Assembly (NCBI RefSeq): GCF_047124445.1
Contig: NZ_CP138921.1
Coordinates: forward strand, 2,046,001-2,110,000
Reading direction: 5' to 3'
Length of the DNA: 64,000 nt
DNA from: Shimia sp047124445
GTDB lineage: Bacteria; Pseudomonadota; Alphaproteobacteria; Rhodobacterales; Rhodobacteraceae
A program made the position numbers and the translations under genes. This document shows positions 8,614 through 17,776 of the stretch, one piece after another. The notes under the pieces were generated by a model, which saw only the letters and a list, made by a program, of their open reading frames with translations, ran no database searches and was not told where the DNA came from. Every line of letters begins with the position of its first letter. Positions within the stretch are counted from its first letter, which is position 1.

Positions 8614-9671
8614 ATGTCCCCGTCTGCGGGCGCATCCTGTGTCCGCAGACGGCTTTGCACGTCACGTGCCGTGAGATTGGGCGCGCCAGCGCCCAGCATC
8701 TCCACTTCCCGGATCATCTCTGCAATGCCCGCGTTGATTGGCGCCGCGACATTGGCCCGCCGCGCCAAGCGCACAATCTTGCCCTGCAACTCGTCAATCT
8801 CGGTCCCACGACCTTTCTCAAGGTCCTCCCACATGGAGCTGCGCGCGTTGGGATCAATCGACAGCATAGTCTTCGCCACCAGCCGAAATACCCATGTCGG
8901 CAACCGCAAAATCCGTGGCACCAGCTCCATTGGCACCTTTGCCACAGGGTTCTGAAAAGCCACATCCGCCGCCCGCAGCACAGCCAATGCTTCCGTCATC
9001 TGCGCCGCCATCAACCGCCGCCAGCCCCGGTCTCCAATCTGCGCCTGCAGCGGCAGACCCGACAGCGCATTCAACGCGTTGTTGAGGTTGATCAGCAGCT
9101 TACCCCATTGCACAGCTGCGATGTCGCCATGCTCATGCACATGCAAATCCGGCACGCTCAACTGCCGTCCAATATGCCCTTGGCCACTCTCGATGATGAT
9201 GTCACCACTGGTGCCGCGATGAAACCGGCCACCGCCGACCCAGACCACATTAAACGGCACCATGCCCGCGCGCACATCCCATCCGGGCAACATCTCCCGC
9301 AGCCGCGCCGCATTCTCCACACCGTTTTGCAGGCTCACCACCACGGCCTCTTCCGGCGCATGCGCGGCAATCTGCGCCGCCATCTCCTCCGTGGCGCCAC
9401 TTTTCACCGTGACCAGCACAATATCCGCCGCCGCTAGACAGGCCGGGTCTGTGCTCATCGCAAACCGATCCGGCGCCAAAGCTGCATCCAGCCCGCCAAA
9501 ATCGGTCAGCGTCAAACCATTCTGCGTGATCTCTTCAGCCGTGCCCGCCCGCAGCAACAGCGTCACATCGTGACCACTCCGCGCCAACATCCCACCGACA
9601 AAACAGCCGATACTGCCGGCTCCGGCCACCACAGTCCTGGGCGCACTTCCGCGCCCTTGCGCCTCACCCAT
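8610..9671 (-). CDS. 2-dehydropantoate 2-reductase (ApbA/PanE family)
   Basis: A 353-residue NADPH-dependent oxidoreductase. The Rossmann motif GAGSIGCFVGG begins about 15 residues in, and an SLQNGVENA segment (the conserved catalytic region of the family) lies near residue 115. PanE reduces ketopantoate to pantoate for coenzyme A synthesis. The family also contains paralogues of unknown substrate, and no other pantothenate gene is nearby, so the gene symbol is withheld. The ATG at 9671 follows a GGGAG SD sequence; a GTG lies one codon earlier. Confidence 0.82.
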   Translation of the reverse strand: MGEAQGRGSAPRTVVAGAGSIGCFVGGMLARSGHDVTLLLRAGTAEEITQNGLTLTDFGGLDAALAPDRFAMSTDPACLAAADIVLVTVKSGATEEMAAQIAAHAPEEAVVVSLQNGVENAARLREMLPGWDVRAGMVPFNVVWVGGGRFHRGTSGDIIIESGQGHIGRQLSVPDLHVHEHGDIAAVQWGKLLINLNNALNALSGLPLQAQIGDRGWRRLMAAQMTEALAVLRAADVAFQNPVAKVPMELVPRILRLPTWVFRLVAKTMLSIDPNARSSMWEDLEKGRGTEIDELQGKIVRLARRANVAAPINAGIAEMIREVEMLGAGAPNLTARDVQSRLRTQDAPADGDI

Positions 9672-9730
9672 CACGCGCTCCCTCTGTCCTCTCGCGCAAC
9701 TAGCTTAGGCGCAGGGTGCGCTCCCAAACA

Positions 9731-9763
9731 ACAAAAAGGGCGCCAGCCACGCTGACGCCCTTA
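9731..9763 (-). terminator. Rho-independent terminator of argDF
   Basis: On the minus strand AAGGGCGTCAGC-gtg-GCTGGCGCCCTT forms a 12-bp stem with one G:U-type mismatch and is followed by TTTTTGTTG. It lies 21 bp past the argF stop. Confidence 0.9.
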
Positions 9764-9784
9764 CGTTACTTGATGTAGCGAACC

Positions 9785-10711
9785 TTAGTTCTGAAGGCAC
9801 CACTTCATGATCGCCTTCTGCGCATGCAGCCGGTTTTCCGCCTCATCAAAGATCACCGAATTTGGCCCATCCATGACGGCATTGGTGGCTTCTTCATTCC
9901 GGTGCGCTGGAAGGCAGTGCATGAACAGCGCATCGTCATTGGCATGGCTCATCAGCTCTTCGTTCACCTGGAACGGACGCAGCTGGTTGTGGCGGCGCTC
10001 CCGTGCGGACGGCGCATCGTGCATGCTCACCCAAGTGTCCGTCACCACAAGGTCAGCACCTTGAACTGCTTTCACTGGATCACGCTCGATCTCCACCTTC
10101 ACGCCTTTTGCGCGGGCTTCATCGATAAACACCTGCTCCGGGTCCAAGGTCTGCGGACCGGTGAAGGTCAAATCAAAACCAAACTGCCCGGCCGCATGGG
10201 CAAAGCTGGCAAAGACGTTGTTGCCGTCACCGGACCACACAACCTTCTTGCCCGCAATCGGCCCAACCTTCTCTTCAAAGGTCAGGATGTCCGCCATGAT
10301 CTGGCAAGGGTGCGTGCGGTTGGTCAGCCCGTTTATCACCGGCACGGTCGCGTTTTCCGCCATCTCAAGTAGCGTGGCCTCTTCAAAGGTCCGGATCATG
10401 ATCAGGTCGACATAGCGGCTCAACACCTTGGCCGTGTCCGCCACGGTCTCACCATGACCCAGCTGCATCTCGGAGCCTGAGAGCACCATGGTCTGCCCGC
10501 CCATCTGGCGCACGCCGACATCAAAACTTACGCGAGTCCGCGTCGACGGCTTTTCAAAGATCAGGGCTACCATGTGATCTTTCAGCGGCAGGTCATCATC
10601 CTGCGCCCCTTTCGGGCGACCATTGCGGGCGTTTTTGATCGCCTTCGCGCTGTCGATCATACTGCGCAGGTCATCCACGCTGGTCTTATTGATATCCAGA
10701 AAATGCTTCAT
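9785..10711 (-). CDS. argF: Ornithine carbamoyltransferase
   Basis: A 308-residue cytoplasmic enzyme that condenses carbamoyl phosphate with ornithine to citrulline in arginine synthesis. The carbamoyl phosphate site PSTRTR (about 57-62) and the ornithine/catalytic motif HCLPAHR (about 265) are intact. The HPCQIMAD segment is also diagnostic. The ATG has AAGGA eight bases upstream. It is the second gene of argD-argF, 11 bp after argD, so the two are surely co-transcribed; the terminator follows directly. Confidence 0.96.
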   Translation of the reverse strand: MKHFLDINKTSVDDLRSMIDSAKAIKNARNGRPKGAQDDDLPLKDHMVALIFEKPSTRTRVSFDVGVRQMGGQTMVLSGSEMQLGHGETVADTAKVLSRYVDLIMIRTFEEATLLEMAENATVPVINGLTNRTHPCQIMADILTFEEKVGPIAGKKVVWSGDGNNVFASFAHAAGQFGFDLTFTGPQTLDPEQVFIDEARAKGVKVEIERDPVKAVQGADLVVTDTWVSMHDAPSARERRHNQLRPFQVNEELMSHANDDALFMHCLPAHRNEEATNAVMDGPNSVIFDEAENRLHAQKAIMKWCLQN

Positions 10712-10722
10712 CTCTATAGTCC

Positions 10723-11904
10723 TTAACCTTCTGCGCCCACTTGCGCTGCCGCCTTCTCCAGCCGCTCAACGGCCTCGGCAATCTCTTCATCTGTGATGTT
10801 CAAAGGTGGCAACAAACGCACCACATTGTCCGCCGCAGGCACGGTCACAACCTCATGGTCATAGCCCGCTGCCACAACGTCGCCGCAAGCCGCTTTGGAG
10901 CACTTCAGTCCCAGCATCAGCCCGGTGCCACGCACGTCTTCAAACACCTCGGGATGCCCGGCGACCAGCCCTTCAAGCTTCTGACGCAGCAAGCCCGCCT
11001 TGCGGTTCACCTCCGCCAAAAACGCGTCATCGGCGACCACATCCATCACAGCGCCCCCCACAGCGCAAGCCAACGGGTTGCCGCCGTAGGTCGAGCCATG
11101 TGTGCCCGCGACCATGCCGCTTGCGGCGTCTTCCGTCGCCAGCACCGCGCCCAGCGGGAAGCCCCCACCGATGCCTTTGGCCACCATCATGATGTCCGGC
11201 GTCACTCCGGCCCATTCATGCGCAAACAGTTTGCCAGTCCGGCCCACGCCACATTGCACTTCATCCATGATCAACAGGATCCCCGCCTCATCACAGATCG
11301 CCCGCAACGCCTTAAGGTCCTCATCCGCCATTGGACGGATACCGCCTTCACCCTGCACCGGCTCCACAATGATGGCCGCCGTCTGATCAGAAATCAGCGC
11401 CTTAGCCGCGTCCAAATCGCCCCAGGCCACCTGGTGGAACCCCGGCAACAACGGTCCAAAGCCCGCCACAAGCTTCTCCGCGCCCGCTGCCGCAATACCG
11501 GCAGAACTCCGACCATGGAACGCGCCTTCAAAGGCGATGATCTCCACCCGCTCCGGCTGACCTTTGTCGTGCCAATACTTACGCGCCATCTTCACCGCCA
11601 ATTCACAGCACTCGGTGCCGGAGTTGGTGAAAAACACCGTATCGGCAAAGGTGGTGGCGACCAGCTTGTCCGCCAGCGCCTCTTGCTGCGAAATGTTATA
11701 GAGGTTGGACACATGCCACAGCTTACCGGCTTGCGCGGTCAGCGCCTCCACCAACACCGGATTGGCGTGGCCCAGCACATTCACAGCAATGCCCGCCCCC
11801 AAGTCCAGAAAACGTCGGCCATCCGCCTCGATCATCCAGCTTCCTTCGCCCTTCTCAAACGTGAGGGCGGCGCGGTTGTACGTCGGCAAAACGGACGGGA
11901 TCAT
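10723..11904 (-). CDS. argD: Acetylornithine aminotransferase
   Basis: A 393-residue class III PLP-dependent aminotransferase that converts N-acetylglutamate semialdehyde to N-acetylornithine. Visible are NSGTEC (PLP phosphate binding), MDEVQCGVGRTGK, and the Schiff-base lysine in MMVAKGIGGGFPLGA. It may also serve as succinyldiaminopimelate aminotransferase, as in other bacteria. AGGAAG lies just upstream of the ATG. It is the first gene of the argDF operon. Confidence 0.95.
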   Translation of the reverse strand: MIPSVLPTYNRAALTFEKGEGSWMIEADGRRFLDLGAGIAVNVLGHANPVLVEALTAQAGKLWHVSNLYNISQQEALADKLVATTFADTVFFTNSGTECCELAVKMARKYWHDKGQPERVEIIAFEGAFHGRSSAGIAAAGAEKLVAGFGPLLPGFHQVAWGDLDAAKALISDQTAAIIVEPVQGEGGIRPMADEDLKALRAICDEAGILLIMDEVQCGVGRTGKLFAHEWAGVTPDIMMVAKGIGGGFPLGAVLATEDAASGMVAGTHGSTYGGNPLACAVGGAVMDVVADDAFLAEVNRKAGLLRQKLEGLVAGHPEVFEDVRGTGLMLGLKCSKAACGDVVAAGYDHEVVTVPAADNVVRLLPPLNITDEEIAEAVERLEKAAAQVGAEG

Positions 11905-12229
11905 GTCGATCTTCCTTTTTAGATCATGAGCCTTTGTGACTGCATCACTTGGGGCATTTACGTCAATGTTTTTGAGAGGTTGTGCGCCACTTTGCAGCGC
12001 AAGGGATCAAGGGCCGGTCACGCAATAGCGCGTCGGCGTCGTACAAAGAGGATATCTGTGCGTTTGATCATGCGCCCTGCCTAGAGACATCGGCGACAAA
12101 TGGGAACCCCGAACTTTCGTTTCGCGCAAAATTTGTGACATCTGCGCAAATCGGCAGAGGCGCCTGCACCGTATAAGGCACTCAAAACCCCCACTTGTCA
12201 GTGCCAAACCGCAGGCGCATAACCGGCTC
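11905..12229. other. Divergent intergenic region between argD and an EamA transporter
   Basis: 325 bp without a credible gene. On the minus strand a TTGACG at 11966-11961 could be the -35 of argD, but the -10 at 17-bp spacing is poor. I see no ARG-box, riboswitch or RNA gene. A long minus-strand frame that covers this region is antisense to the transporter and was discounted. Confidence 0.4.
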
Positions 12230-13114
12230 ATGAGCGAACAGTCCCTGCCCCGCACCAATCCGGCCCTTGCCGCCGCGCTGACCTTGGCCGCCTCCGCCTT
12301 TGCGGCGGGCACCACTTTGCTGGCGAAGGCACTGGGCACTGGTGCCTTGGGGCCAGAGCTCCACCCGCTGCAAATCAGCCACGGGCGCTTTCTCTTTGCG
12401 TTTTTGGGGTTCGCCACTGCTGCGATGATTGTCCGCCCCAAAATCACGCGCCCCAACTGGGGGCTGCACATTGGCCGCTCGACCTTGGGCTGGGGCGGCG
12501 TGACACTCATGTTTGCCGCCGCCGCCTTCATCCCACTGTCAGACGCCACCGCGATCAGCTTTCTGAACCCGGTGGTGGGCATGCTTCTGGCGATCCCGTT
12601 TCTAGGCGAGAAGATCGGCCCCTGGCGCTGGGGCTCCGCCGCCCTCGCTTTCACTGGGGCTATGGTCCTGACCCGCCCGGGCACGGGCGCGCTCGAGTTT
12701 GGCGCCCTGCTGGCCTTGGGCGCGGCTTTTGCCATGGGTGGCGAGCTGATCTTCATCAAGAAACTCACCGGCCGCGAACGCCCTTTCCAAATCTTGCTGA
12801 TCAACAACGCCATTGGCCTGACCATCGCCACGGTGGCCGCCGGCTTCGTCTGGCAAATGCCAACTTTGCAGCAATGGGCGGCACTGGCGGGCATCGGCCT
12901 GCTGATGGCCTCGGCGCAGACCTGTTTCATCAACGCCATGCGCATGGCCGACGCGAGTTTTGTCAGCCCGTTTTTCTACACATCTCTGGCATTTGCCGCG
13001 CTTTATGACGCAGCCGTGTTCTCCGTCCTGCCAGACACGATCAGCTGGCTGGGTGCAGGCATCATCCTCTGCGCCGCCGCCATTCTGGTCTGGCGTGAGG
13101 CCCGAACCCGCTAG
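12230..13114 (+). CDS. EamA/DMT family transporter, copy A
   Basis: A 294-residue membrane protein with the drug/metabolite transporter layout: two EamA repeats, about ten hydrophobic segments, and the repeat-end motifs FLNPVVGMLLAIPFLGEKIG and FFYTSLAFAALYDAAVF. The substrate is unknown; members export amino acids, nucleobases or metabolites. The gene stands alone and its stop overlaps that of the convergent DUF4864 gene by 4 bp. It is only distantly related to the second EamA gene at 23116. Confidence 0.85.
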   Translation: MSEQSLPRTNPALAAALTLAASAFAAGTTLLAKALGTGALGPELHPLQISHGRFLFAFLGFATAAMIVRPKITRPNWGLHIGRSTLGWGGVTLMFAAAAFIPLSDATAISFLNPVVGMLLAIPFLGEKIGPWRWGSAALAFTGAMVLTRPGTGALEFGALLALGAAFAMGGELIFIKKLTGRERPFQILLINNAIGLTIATVAAGFVWQMPTLQQWAALAGIGLLMASAQTCFINAMRMADASFVSPFFYTSLAFAALYDAAVFSVLPDTISWLGAGIILCAAAILVWREARTR

Positions 13115-13530
13115 GCGCCCACGCCTTTTGGCTGCACCAATTGCACCGCCGCAATGCGCCAGCTGTCACCATCGCTGATCATCAGATACTCCAGTGCATG
13201 CACCACGCCTGCACCGTCTTTCACCAATACCCGCTGCCACAACGCATTCCCCTCGGCCCGCAACTCACCGAACCGCACATCCTCGGCTCGATGCACCATC
13301 GGATAGCCGCGTTTGACCATCACGCCAAAGTTCTCCGGCGTGCCAAACATGCGCTGAATATTGTCGGCAGCAAAAGTGAAGGCATCGGCAAAATCATCTT
13401 TGGCAAAGGCCGCCATCTGACTGTTGATCACCGTCTGGATTTCTGTGGCGGCACCGCCCTCTTGCGCTTTGGCGCCTTGAGTTCGGGCAAACTCCATCAC
13501 AACCACAATTGCGAGCAAAACATGTTTCAT
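13111..13530 (-). CDS. DUF4864 domain protein, exported
   Basis: A 139-residue protein with a signal peptide (MKHVLLAIVVVMEFA...AKA) followed by one DUF4864 domain, an NTF2/SnoaL-like fold: IQTVINSQMAAFAKDDFADAF near the start and a C-terminal SWRIAAVQL. Function is unknown. The ATG at 13530 is chosen because a strong SD, GGGAGG, lies six bases upstream; an upstream in-frame ATG has none. The gene sits after the lysS terminator. Confidence 0.8.
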   Translation of the reverse strand: MKHVLLAIVVVMEFARTQGAKAQEGGAATEIQTVINSQMAAFAKDDFADAFTFAADNIQRMFGTPENFGVMVKRGYPMVHRAEDVRFGELRAEGNALWQRVLVKDGAGVVHALEYLMISDGDSWRIAAVQLVQPKGVGA

Positions 13531-13604
13531 GGCGCACCTCCCTTGCAAAAGACTACGCCGCTTAGCTGCCCCCAGATCAATTCAAGCCCTGTGCCGCTAC
13601 CCCA

Positions 13605-13636
13605 AAACCAAAAGGCCCCGCCAAAGCGGAGCCTTT
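13605..13636 (-). terminator. Rho-independent terminator of lysS
   Basis: Minus-strand AAAGGC-T-CCGC loop GCGG-GGCCTTT with a following TTTTGGTTTTGG tract, 26 bp beyond the lysS stop. Confidence 0.8.
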
Positions 13637-13661
13637 CAAAACGTTGCTGACAAAGCGGGTT

Positions 13662-15314
13662 TTACTCAGCCGCAGCCAACTCTCCGGCCAGTGCCTTGTG
13701 GATCAACGCCACGGTTTCTTCTACCCCGTAGAGCGCAATAAAGCCCCCAAAGCGCGGCCCCTGGCTGGCGCCCAGCAGCACCTCATAGATTGCCTTGAAC
13801 CAATCGCGCAGCGGCTCAAACCCGTGGTTTTTGCCAATCGCAAACACGATGGACTGCAGGAACTCTTCGTCTCCAAAATCGGGTTCTGGCAACGGATCAT
13901 CGTTGCCCATCTTGGCATTCTTCGCAGCAATCACCGCCAGCGCTGTCTCCGCAGAGCTCAACGCCCCGGCCAGATCTTCCAGCGCCGCGCGCTCCTGATC
14001 GGTCGGTGCACGGTACTCTTTTGCCGGCTTCACAAAGTCATTGAAGTAGCTGACCGCATGGCCCGCCGCCGCATCCATACCCGGATGGGTTTCCGCCGTC
14101 GCATCGGGCGCATACTTGTTGATGAAGCCCCACATGGTCGCCTTGTCTTCCGCAGAAGACGCCGACGCCAAATTGAGCAGCATCGAGAATGGCACCACCA
14201 TATCACTCTGCGGCACGTCGCCGCCGTGAATGTGCCATACCGGGTTGTTCAGCTGCGCCTTGATGTCTTGCGTGTGATACGCGCGCAGCTGCTGGTGATA
14301 CTCATCCACCGCCTTCGGGATCACATCAAAATGCATCCGCTTGGCGGTCTTCGGCTTCTGGTACATGAAGTACGCAAGGCTCTCCGTGGAGGCATAGGTC
14401 AGCCACTGGTCAATCGACACACCGTTGCCCGAAGACTTGGAAATCTTCTGGCCATTTTCGTCGAGGAACAGCTCATATGAGAAGTGGTTCGGCTGACGCC
14501 CGCCCAACGCACGACAGATCGCATCATAGATCTTCTCGTTGGTCGCGTGTTCCTTGCCATACATCTCGAAGTCGACGCCCAACGCCGCCCAGCGCGCGCC
14601 AAAGTCCGGCTTCCACTGCAATTTCACATTGCCGCCGGTCACAGGCACAGTCCACTCTTTGCCATCCTCATCATCAAAGGTGACAGTGTAGGTCTCCGCA
14701 CAGACTTTCTTCATCGGCACGTACAGCACGCGGCCGGTTTCCGGGTGCAGCGGCAGGAAGATCGAATAGGTCGCCGCACGCTCTTCGCGCAAGGACTTCA
14801 GCATGATCGCCATGATCTCGTCGTAGCGTTCCACCGCGCGCTTCAGGATCTCGTCAAACTGACCCGAGGCGTAGAACTCTTTGGCCGAATAGAACTCATA
14901 CTCGAAGTTGAACGTGTCCAGGAACCGGCGCAGCATGGCGTTGTTGTGATCGCCAAAGCTGTCATGCGTGCCAAATGGATCCGGCACCGAGGTCAGCGGC
15001 ATCTGCAGATACGGTTCAAGCTGCTCTGGATTGGGCACATTGGATGGCACCTTGCGCATCCCGTCCAAATCGTCGGAGAAACAGATCAACTTGGTCGGAA
15101 TGTCGCTGATCGCCTCAAACGCCACTTTGATCATCGTGGTCCGCGCCACTTCGCCAAAGGTGCCGATATGCGGCAGGCCGGATGGACCGTAGCCTGTCTC
15201 AAACAGCACGTATCCCTTCTCCGGCGCACCCTTTGCGTAGCGTTTGAGAAGCTTGCGCGCTTCTTCAAAGGGCCAGGCTTTGGATACGAGGGCTGCGTCG
15301 CGCAGGTCAGACAT
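13662..15314 (-). CDS. lysS: Lysyl-tRNA synthetase, class I
   Basis: A 550-residue class I (archaeal-type) LysRS, which charges tRNA-Lys. The HIGH motif appears as HIGT at residues 49-52 and the KMSKS motif as KISKS at about 290. The C-terminus has the class I LysRS alpha-helix-cage region. Many alphaproteobacteria use this class in place of the usual class II enzyme, so this helps place the organism. It reads divergently from the TerB gene and ends at a hairpin terminator. Confidence 0.95.
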   Translation of the reverse strand: MSDLRDAALVSKAWPFEEARKLLKRYAKGAPEKGYVLFETGYGPSGLPHIGTFGEVARTTMIKVAFEAISDIPTKLICFSDDLDGMRKVPSNVPNPEQLEPYLQMPLTSVPDPFGTHDSFGDHNNAMLRRFLDTFNFEYEFYSAKEFYASGQFDEILKRAVERYDEIMAIMLKSLREERAATYSIFLPLHPETGRVLYVPMKKVCAETYTVTFDDEDGKEWTVPVTGGNVKLQWKPDFGARWAALGVDFEMYGKEHATNEKIYDAICRALGGRQPNHFSYELFLDENGQKISKSSGNGVSIDQWLTYASTESLAYFMYQKPKTAKRMHFDVIPKAVDEYHQQLRAYHTQDIKAQLNNPVWHIHGGDVPQSDMVVPFSMLLNLASASSAEDKATMWGFINKYAPDATAETHPGMDAAAGHAVSYFNDFVKPAKEYRAPTDQERAALEDLAGALSSAETALAVIAAKNAKMGNDDPLPEPDFGDEEFLQSIVFAIGKNHGFEPLRDWFKAIYEVLLGASQGPRFGGFIALYGVEETVALIHKALAGELAAAE

Positions 15315-15457
15315 TGTCCATCTCCGATGTCGGGATTGGTTTCAGCAAAATCATGCCAAGCGCCTCATTGCACCTGACAATCCGCCGCTTCCTATTGCTC
15401 CTTGCGGGGTCAGTCAATATTCTGCACCGCAACAAGGTTATTTCAAAGGAATTCCCA

Positions 15458-15880
15458 GTGCCGGATAAGACCCCAACCACCCTCACGCCACAAGACTGCC
15501 TTGTCGCCGTGATGATTGCCGTGTCGGCCTCTGACGAAAACATCCGCACCGCAGAGCTGGTTAAAATTCAGGTCGCCGTGAACAACCTGCCGGTGTTTGC
15601 TGAATATGACATCGACCGCATGCAGCACGTCAGCCAGTTGGTGTTTGAACTCTTTGAACAAGAGGACGGTCTCGCCGCGCTGTTTGGTCTGGTGCGTCAC
15701 GACCTGCCTGCGCACCTGTTTGAAACCGCCTATGCGCTCGCCTGCGATGTCGCCGCCGCAGATGGCACGCTGGCAGAAACCGAACTGCGTATCTTGGAAG
15801 AAATCCGCTACGAGCTGGAAATCGATCGTCTGCACGCCGCAGGCATCGAGCGTGGCGCCCGCGCCCGCCATATGGTCTGA
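15458..15880 (+). CDS. TerB-like (tellurite resistance/co-chaperone fold) protein
   Basis: A 140-residue all-alpha acidic protein with the TerB layout: a first half beginning CLVAVMIAVSASDENIRTAE and a second with ACDVAAADGTLAETELRIL, the repeated (S/A)-D-x-x-(I/L)-x-x-x-E metal-site pattern. GTG at 15458 is the start because AAGGA lies seven bases upstream; the frame is open further upstream without a better SD. No other ter genes are present, so tellurite resistance is not implied. It converges on the hybrid kinase gene with a 16-bp gap. Confidence 0.75.
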   Translation: MPDKTPTTLTPQDCLVAVMIAVSASDENIRTAELVKIQVAVNNLPVFAEYDIDRMQHVSQLVFELFEQEDGLAALFGLVRHDLPAHLFETAYALACDVAAADGTLAETELRILEEIRYELEIDRLHAAGIERGARARHMV

Positions 15881-15896
15881 CACAAACCTGCGGTTA

Positions 15897-17543
15897 TCAG
15901 GTCTCGCCTGATGACCGCTCGTCCGCGGCGATCATCGACAACAGCTCCCGCTTGCGGAACGGCTTGCTCAGAAAGTCATCCATCCCCGCCTCCAGACTGG
16001 CATCAATGTCACTCGGTTGCGTGTTGGCTGTCAGCGCGATGATTTTACACGGTTTCTGATCTCTTTCAGTCTCAAGCGCGCGAATTTTGCGCGTGGCTTC
16101 CAGCCCCCCCATGACCGGCATCAGCAGGTCCATCAGAACCACATCCCAATCGCCCGCCTTAAAAGCCGCCACAGCCTCCTGCCCGTCTTCGACAAAGGTC
16201 AACTCCGCCTCAGTCGGCGCCAACATCTTTTTCACCACCAACTGGTTGGTCTTGTTGTCTTCCGCCACCAGCACTCTCAGCCCTTTCAGGTTGGGCAGAG
16301 CACTTGCGTCCGCTGGCACACGTTCTGGCGAGGACACAAATTCAAAGTCCAGGCGCGGCGGTTGATCGGTGTCGCCAAGCGCCTCTGCCCGATCCCGCGC
16401 CGCCCGCACCTCTGCCAAGGTGGCGGTCGGGAAGTTCAAACAGACCTTAAACGTCGCCCCCTCGCCCCGTGTGCTTTGCACCGACACTTTGCCGCCCATG
16501 CGCTCCACAACTGCGCGGGTGATCGCCAGCCCCAAACCAGTGCCTTCTTCCCGCTGCATCTCCGGCCGATCGACCTGTTCAAACGCCGCAAACACCGTCT
16601 CTTGGTCTTCTGGCGCAATGCCAACACCCGTGTCTGTCACCGCGATCCGCAACGGCCGCGCTGCGCCGGCCTCGTAGGTCACTCCAACGCTCACATGACC
16701 GTTCGCGGTGAATTTGATTGCATTACCTATCAGGTTGAGCACCACCTGGCGCACCCGCGTCCCATCACCAACAAAAGCCGCCGGCACCTCCGCTGGATAG
16801 TCCTCGATCAGAACCAACCCTTTTGCCTCGGCGCGCGTGCTCAACAATGTGACTGTTTCCGAGATCAAATCCCGCAACGAGAACGGCTCTTCATGCAATG
16901 AAATCGTTTCCGACTGGATTTTGGAGAAATCCAGCACGTCGTTCACAATTTCCAGCAGCGCATTGGCGGAATTGTAAATCGTCTCGGAATACAGCCGCTG
17001 CTGATCGTTCAGCGCGGTCTCCCGCAACAGCTCGCACATGCCCATGATGCCATTCATCGGCGTGCGGATTTCGTGGCTCACATTGGCCAGAAAGCGCTCC
17101 TTGGCGCGCACCGCCAGCTCGGCCTTCTCTTTGGCGATCCGGGTCAACTCCAATGCATCATCACGCTCCTTGTGGGCTGATACATCCATGGACGACCCCA
17201 CAAGATGGGTCAGCTTGCCCGCGCGGTTGAACAACGGGCTCAAGGTCGTGCGCATCAGCGCCACACGGTTGGCCTGCGGGAAAGGCACCTCATAGGTCAC
17301 CTCCTCGGCCTGCGCCACAACGTTCAGATGATGCGCCAACCCGCGCTGGCCGACAACGCCGCCAAACACCTCAAGCGCGGTCTTTCCGACAACCTCGTCC
17401 CACGTGAACTCGGTATACTCCAGCGCCGGCGCATTGGCCGCCACATACCGCGGCATACCATCGTCGCCAACCTCCAGAACAAACACGGAGAACGCAATCG
17501 AGTCCAATAAGGCAAACGGATCGATCTGCTCGCTGTCTTTCAA
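15897..17543 (-). CDS. Hybrid sensor histidine kinase 1 (PAS-HisKA-HATPase-REC)
   Basis: About 548 residues, no membrane segment, so probably cytoplasmic. Order: a PAS-like sensor (about 10-125), a coiled linker (KERDDALELTRIAKEKAE), HisKA with phospho-acceptor His about 157 in FLANVSHEIRTPMNG, HATPase_c with GNAIKFT and GTGLGLAI, and a C-terminal REC whose acceptor is the Asp in VVLMDLLMP (about 472). TTG at 17543 is chosen for its AAGGGG SD; GTG at 17576 or 17570 is possible. It is the most divergent of three tandem paralogues. No Hpt or partner regulator is adjacent, so the output is unknown. Confidence 0.88.
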   Translation of the reverse strand: MKDSEQIDPFALLDSIAFSVFVLEVGDDGMPRYVAANAPALEYTEFTWDEVVGKTALEVFGGVVGQRGLAHHLNVVAQAEEVTYEVPFPQANRVALMRTTLSPLFNRAGKLTHLVGSSMDVSAHKERDDALELTRIAKEKAELAVRAKERFLANVSHEIRTPMNGIMGMCELLRETALNDQQRLYSETIYNSANALLEIVNDVLDFSKIQSETISLHEEPFSLRDLISETVTLLSTRAEAKGLVLIEDYPAEVPAAFVGDGTRVRQVVLNLIGNAIKFTANGHVSVGVTYEAGAARPLRIAVTDTGVGIAPEDQETVFAAFEQVDRPEMQREEGTGLGLAITRAVVERMGGKVSVQSTRGEGATFKVCLNFPTATLAEVRAARDRAEALGDTDQPPRLDFEFVSSPERVPADASALPNLKGLRVLVAEDNKTNQLVVKKMLAPTEAELTFVEDGQEAVAAFKAGDWDVVLMDLLMPVMGGLEATRKIRALETERDQKPCKIIALTANTQPSDIDASLEAGMDDFLSKPFRKRELLSMIAADERSSGET

Positions 17544-17776
17544 AGTTATCCCCTTGGTGCCCCTGCGCACATCCACCCGAACCGGCTCATCACCGATGGA
17601 TCAAACCGTATGCGCGGCGTCTCTAAAATCCGCCATAAATTCACAGCGTTTGGTTAATAAATTCTAAAATCAGAATTGGTTCAAGCACAGGAAAACCTGC
17701 GCATTTACGACTTTTGTTGTAACAGCTTAGCTGTTTTCTTGAAACTGCATCTAATTCCTAAAACTGAACAACACTC

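Noticed and set aside
8298..9437. Plus-strand frame crossing the pit/panE junction
   Set aside because: Covers the 3' end of pit and is antisense to panE; composition is Arg/His/Pro-rich and without motifs.
12007..12945. Long minus-strand open frame across the EamA gene
   Set aside because: It lies antisense to a clear ten-helix transporter, its translation is low-complexity with no domain, and it overlaps the divergent promoter of argD. A shadow of GC-rich coding DNA.
17578..17776. Possible gene or terminator between hybrid kinases 1 and 2
   Set aside because: Only two short hairpins (AATTCT/AGAATT and AACAGCT/AGCTGTT) without T-runs; no frame of useful length.
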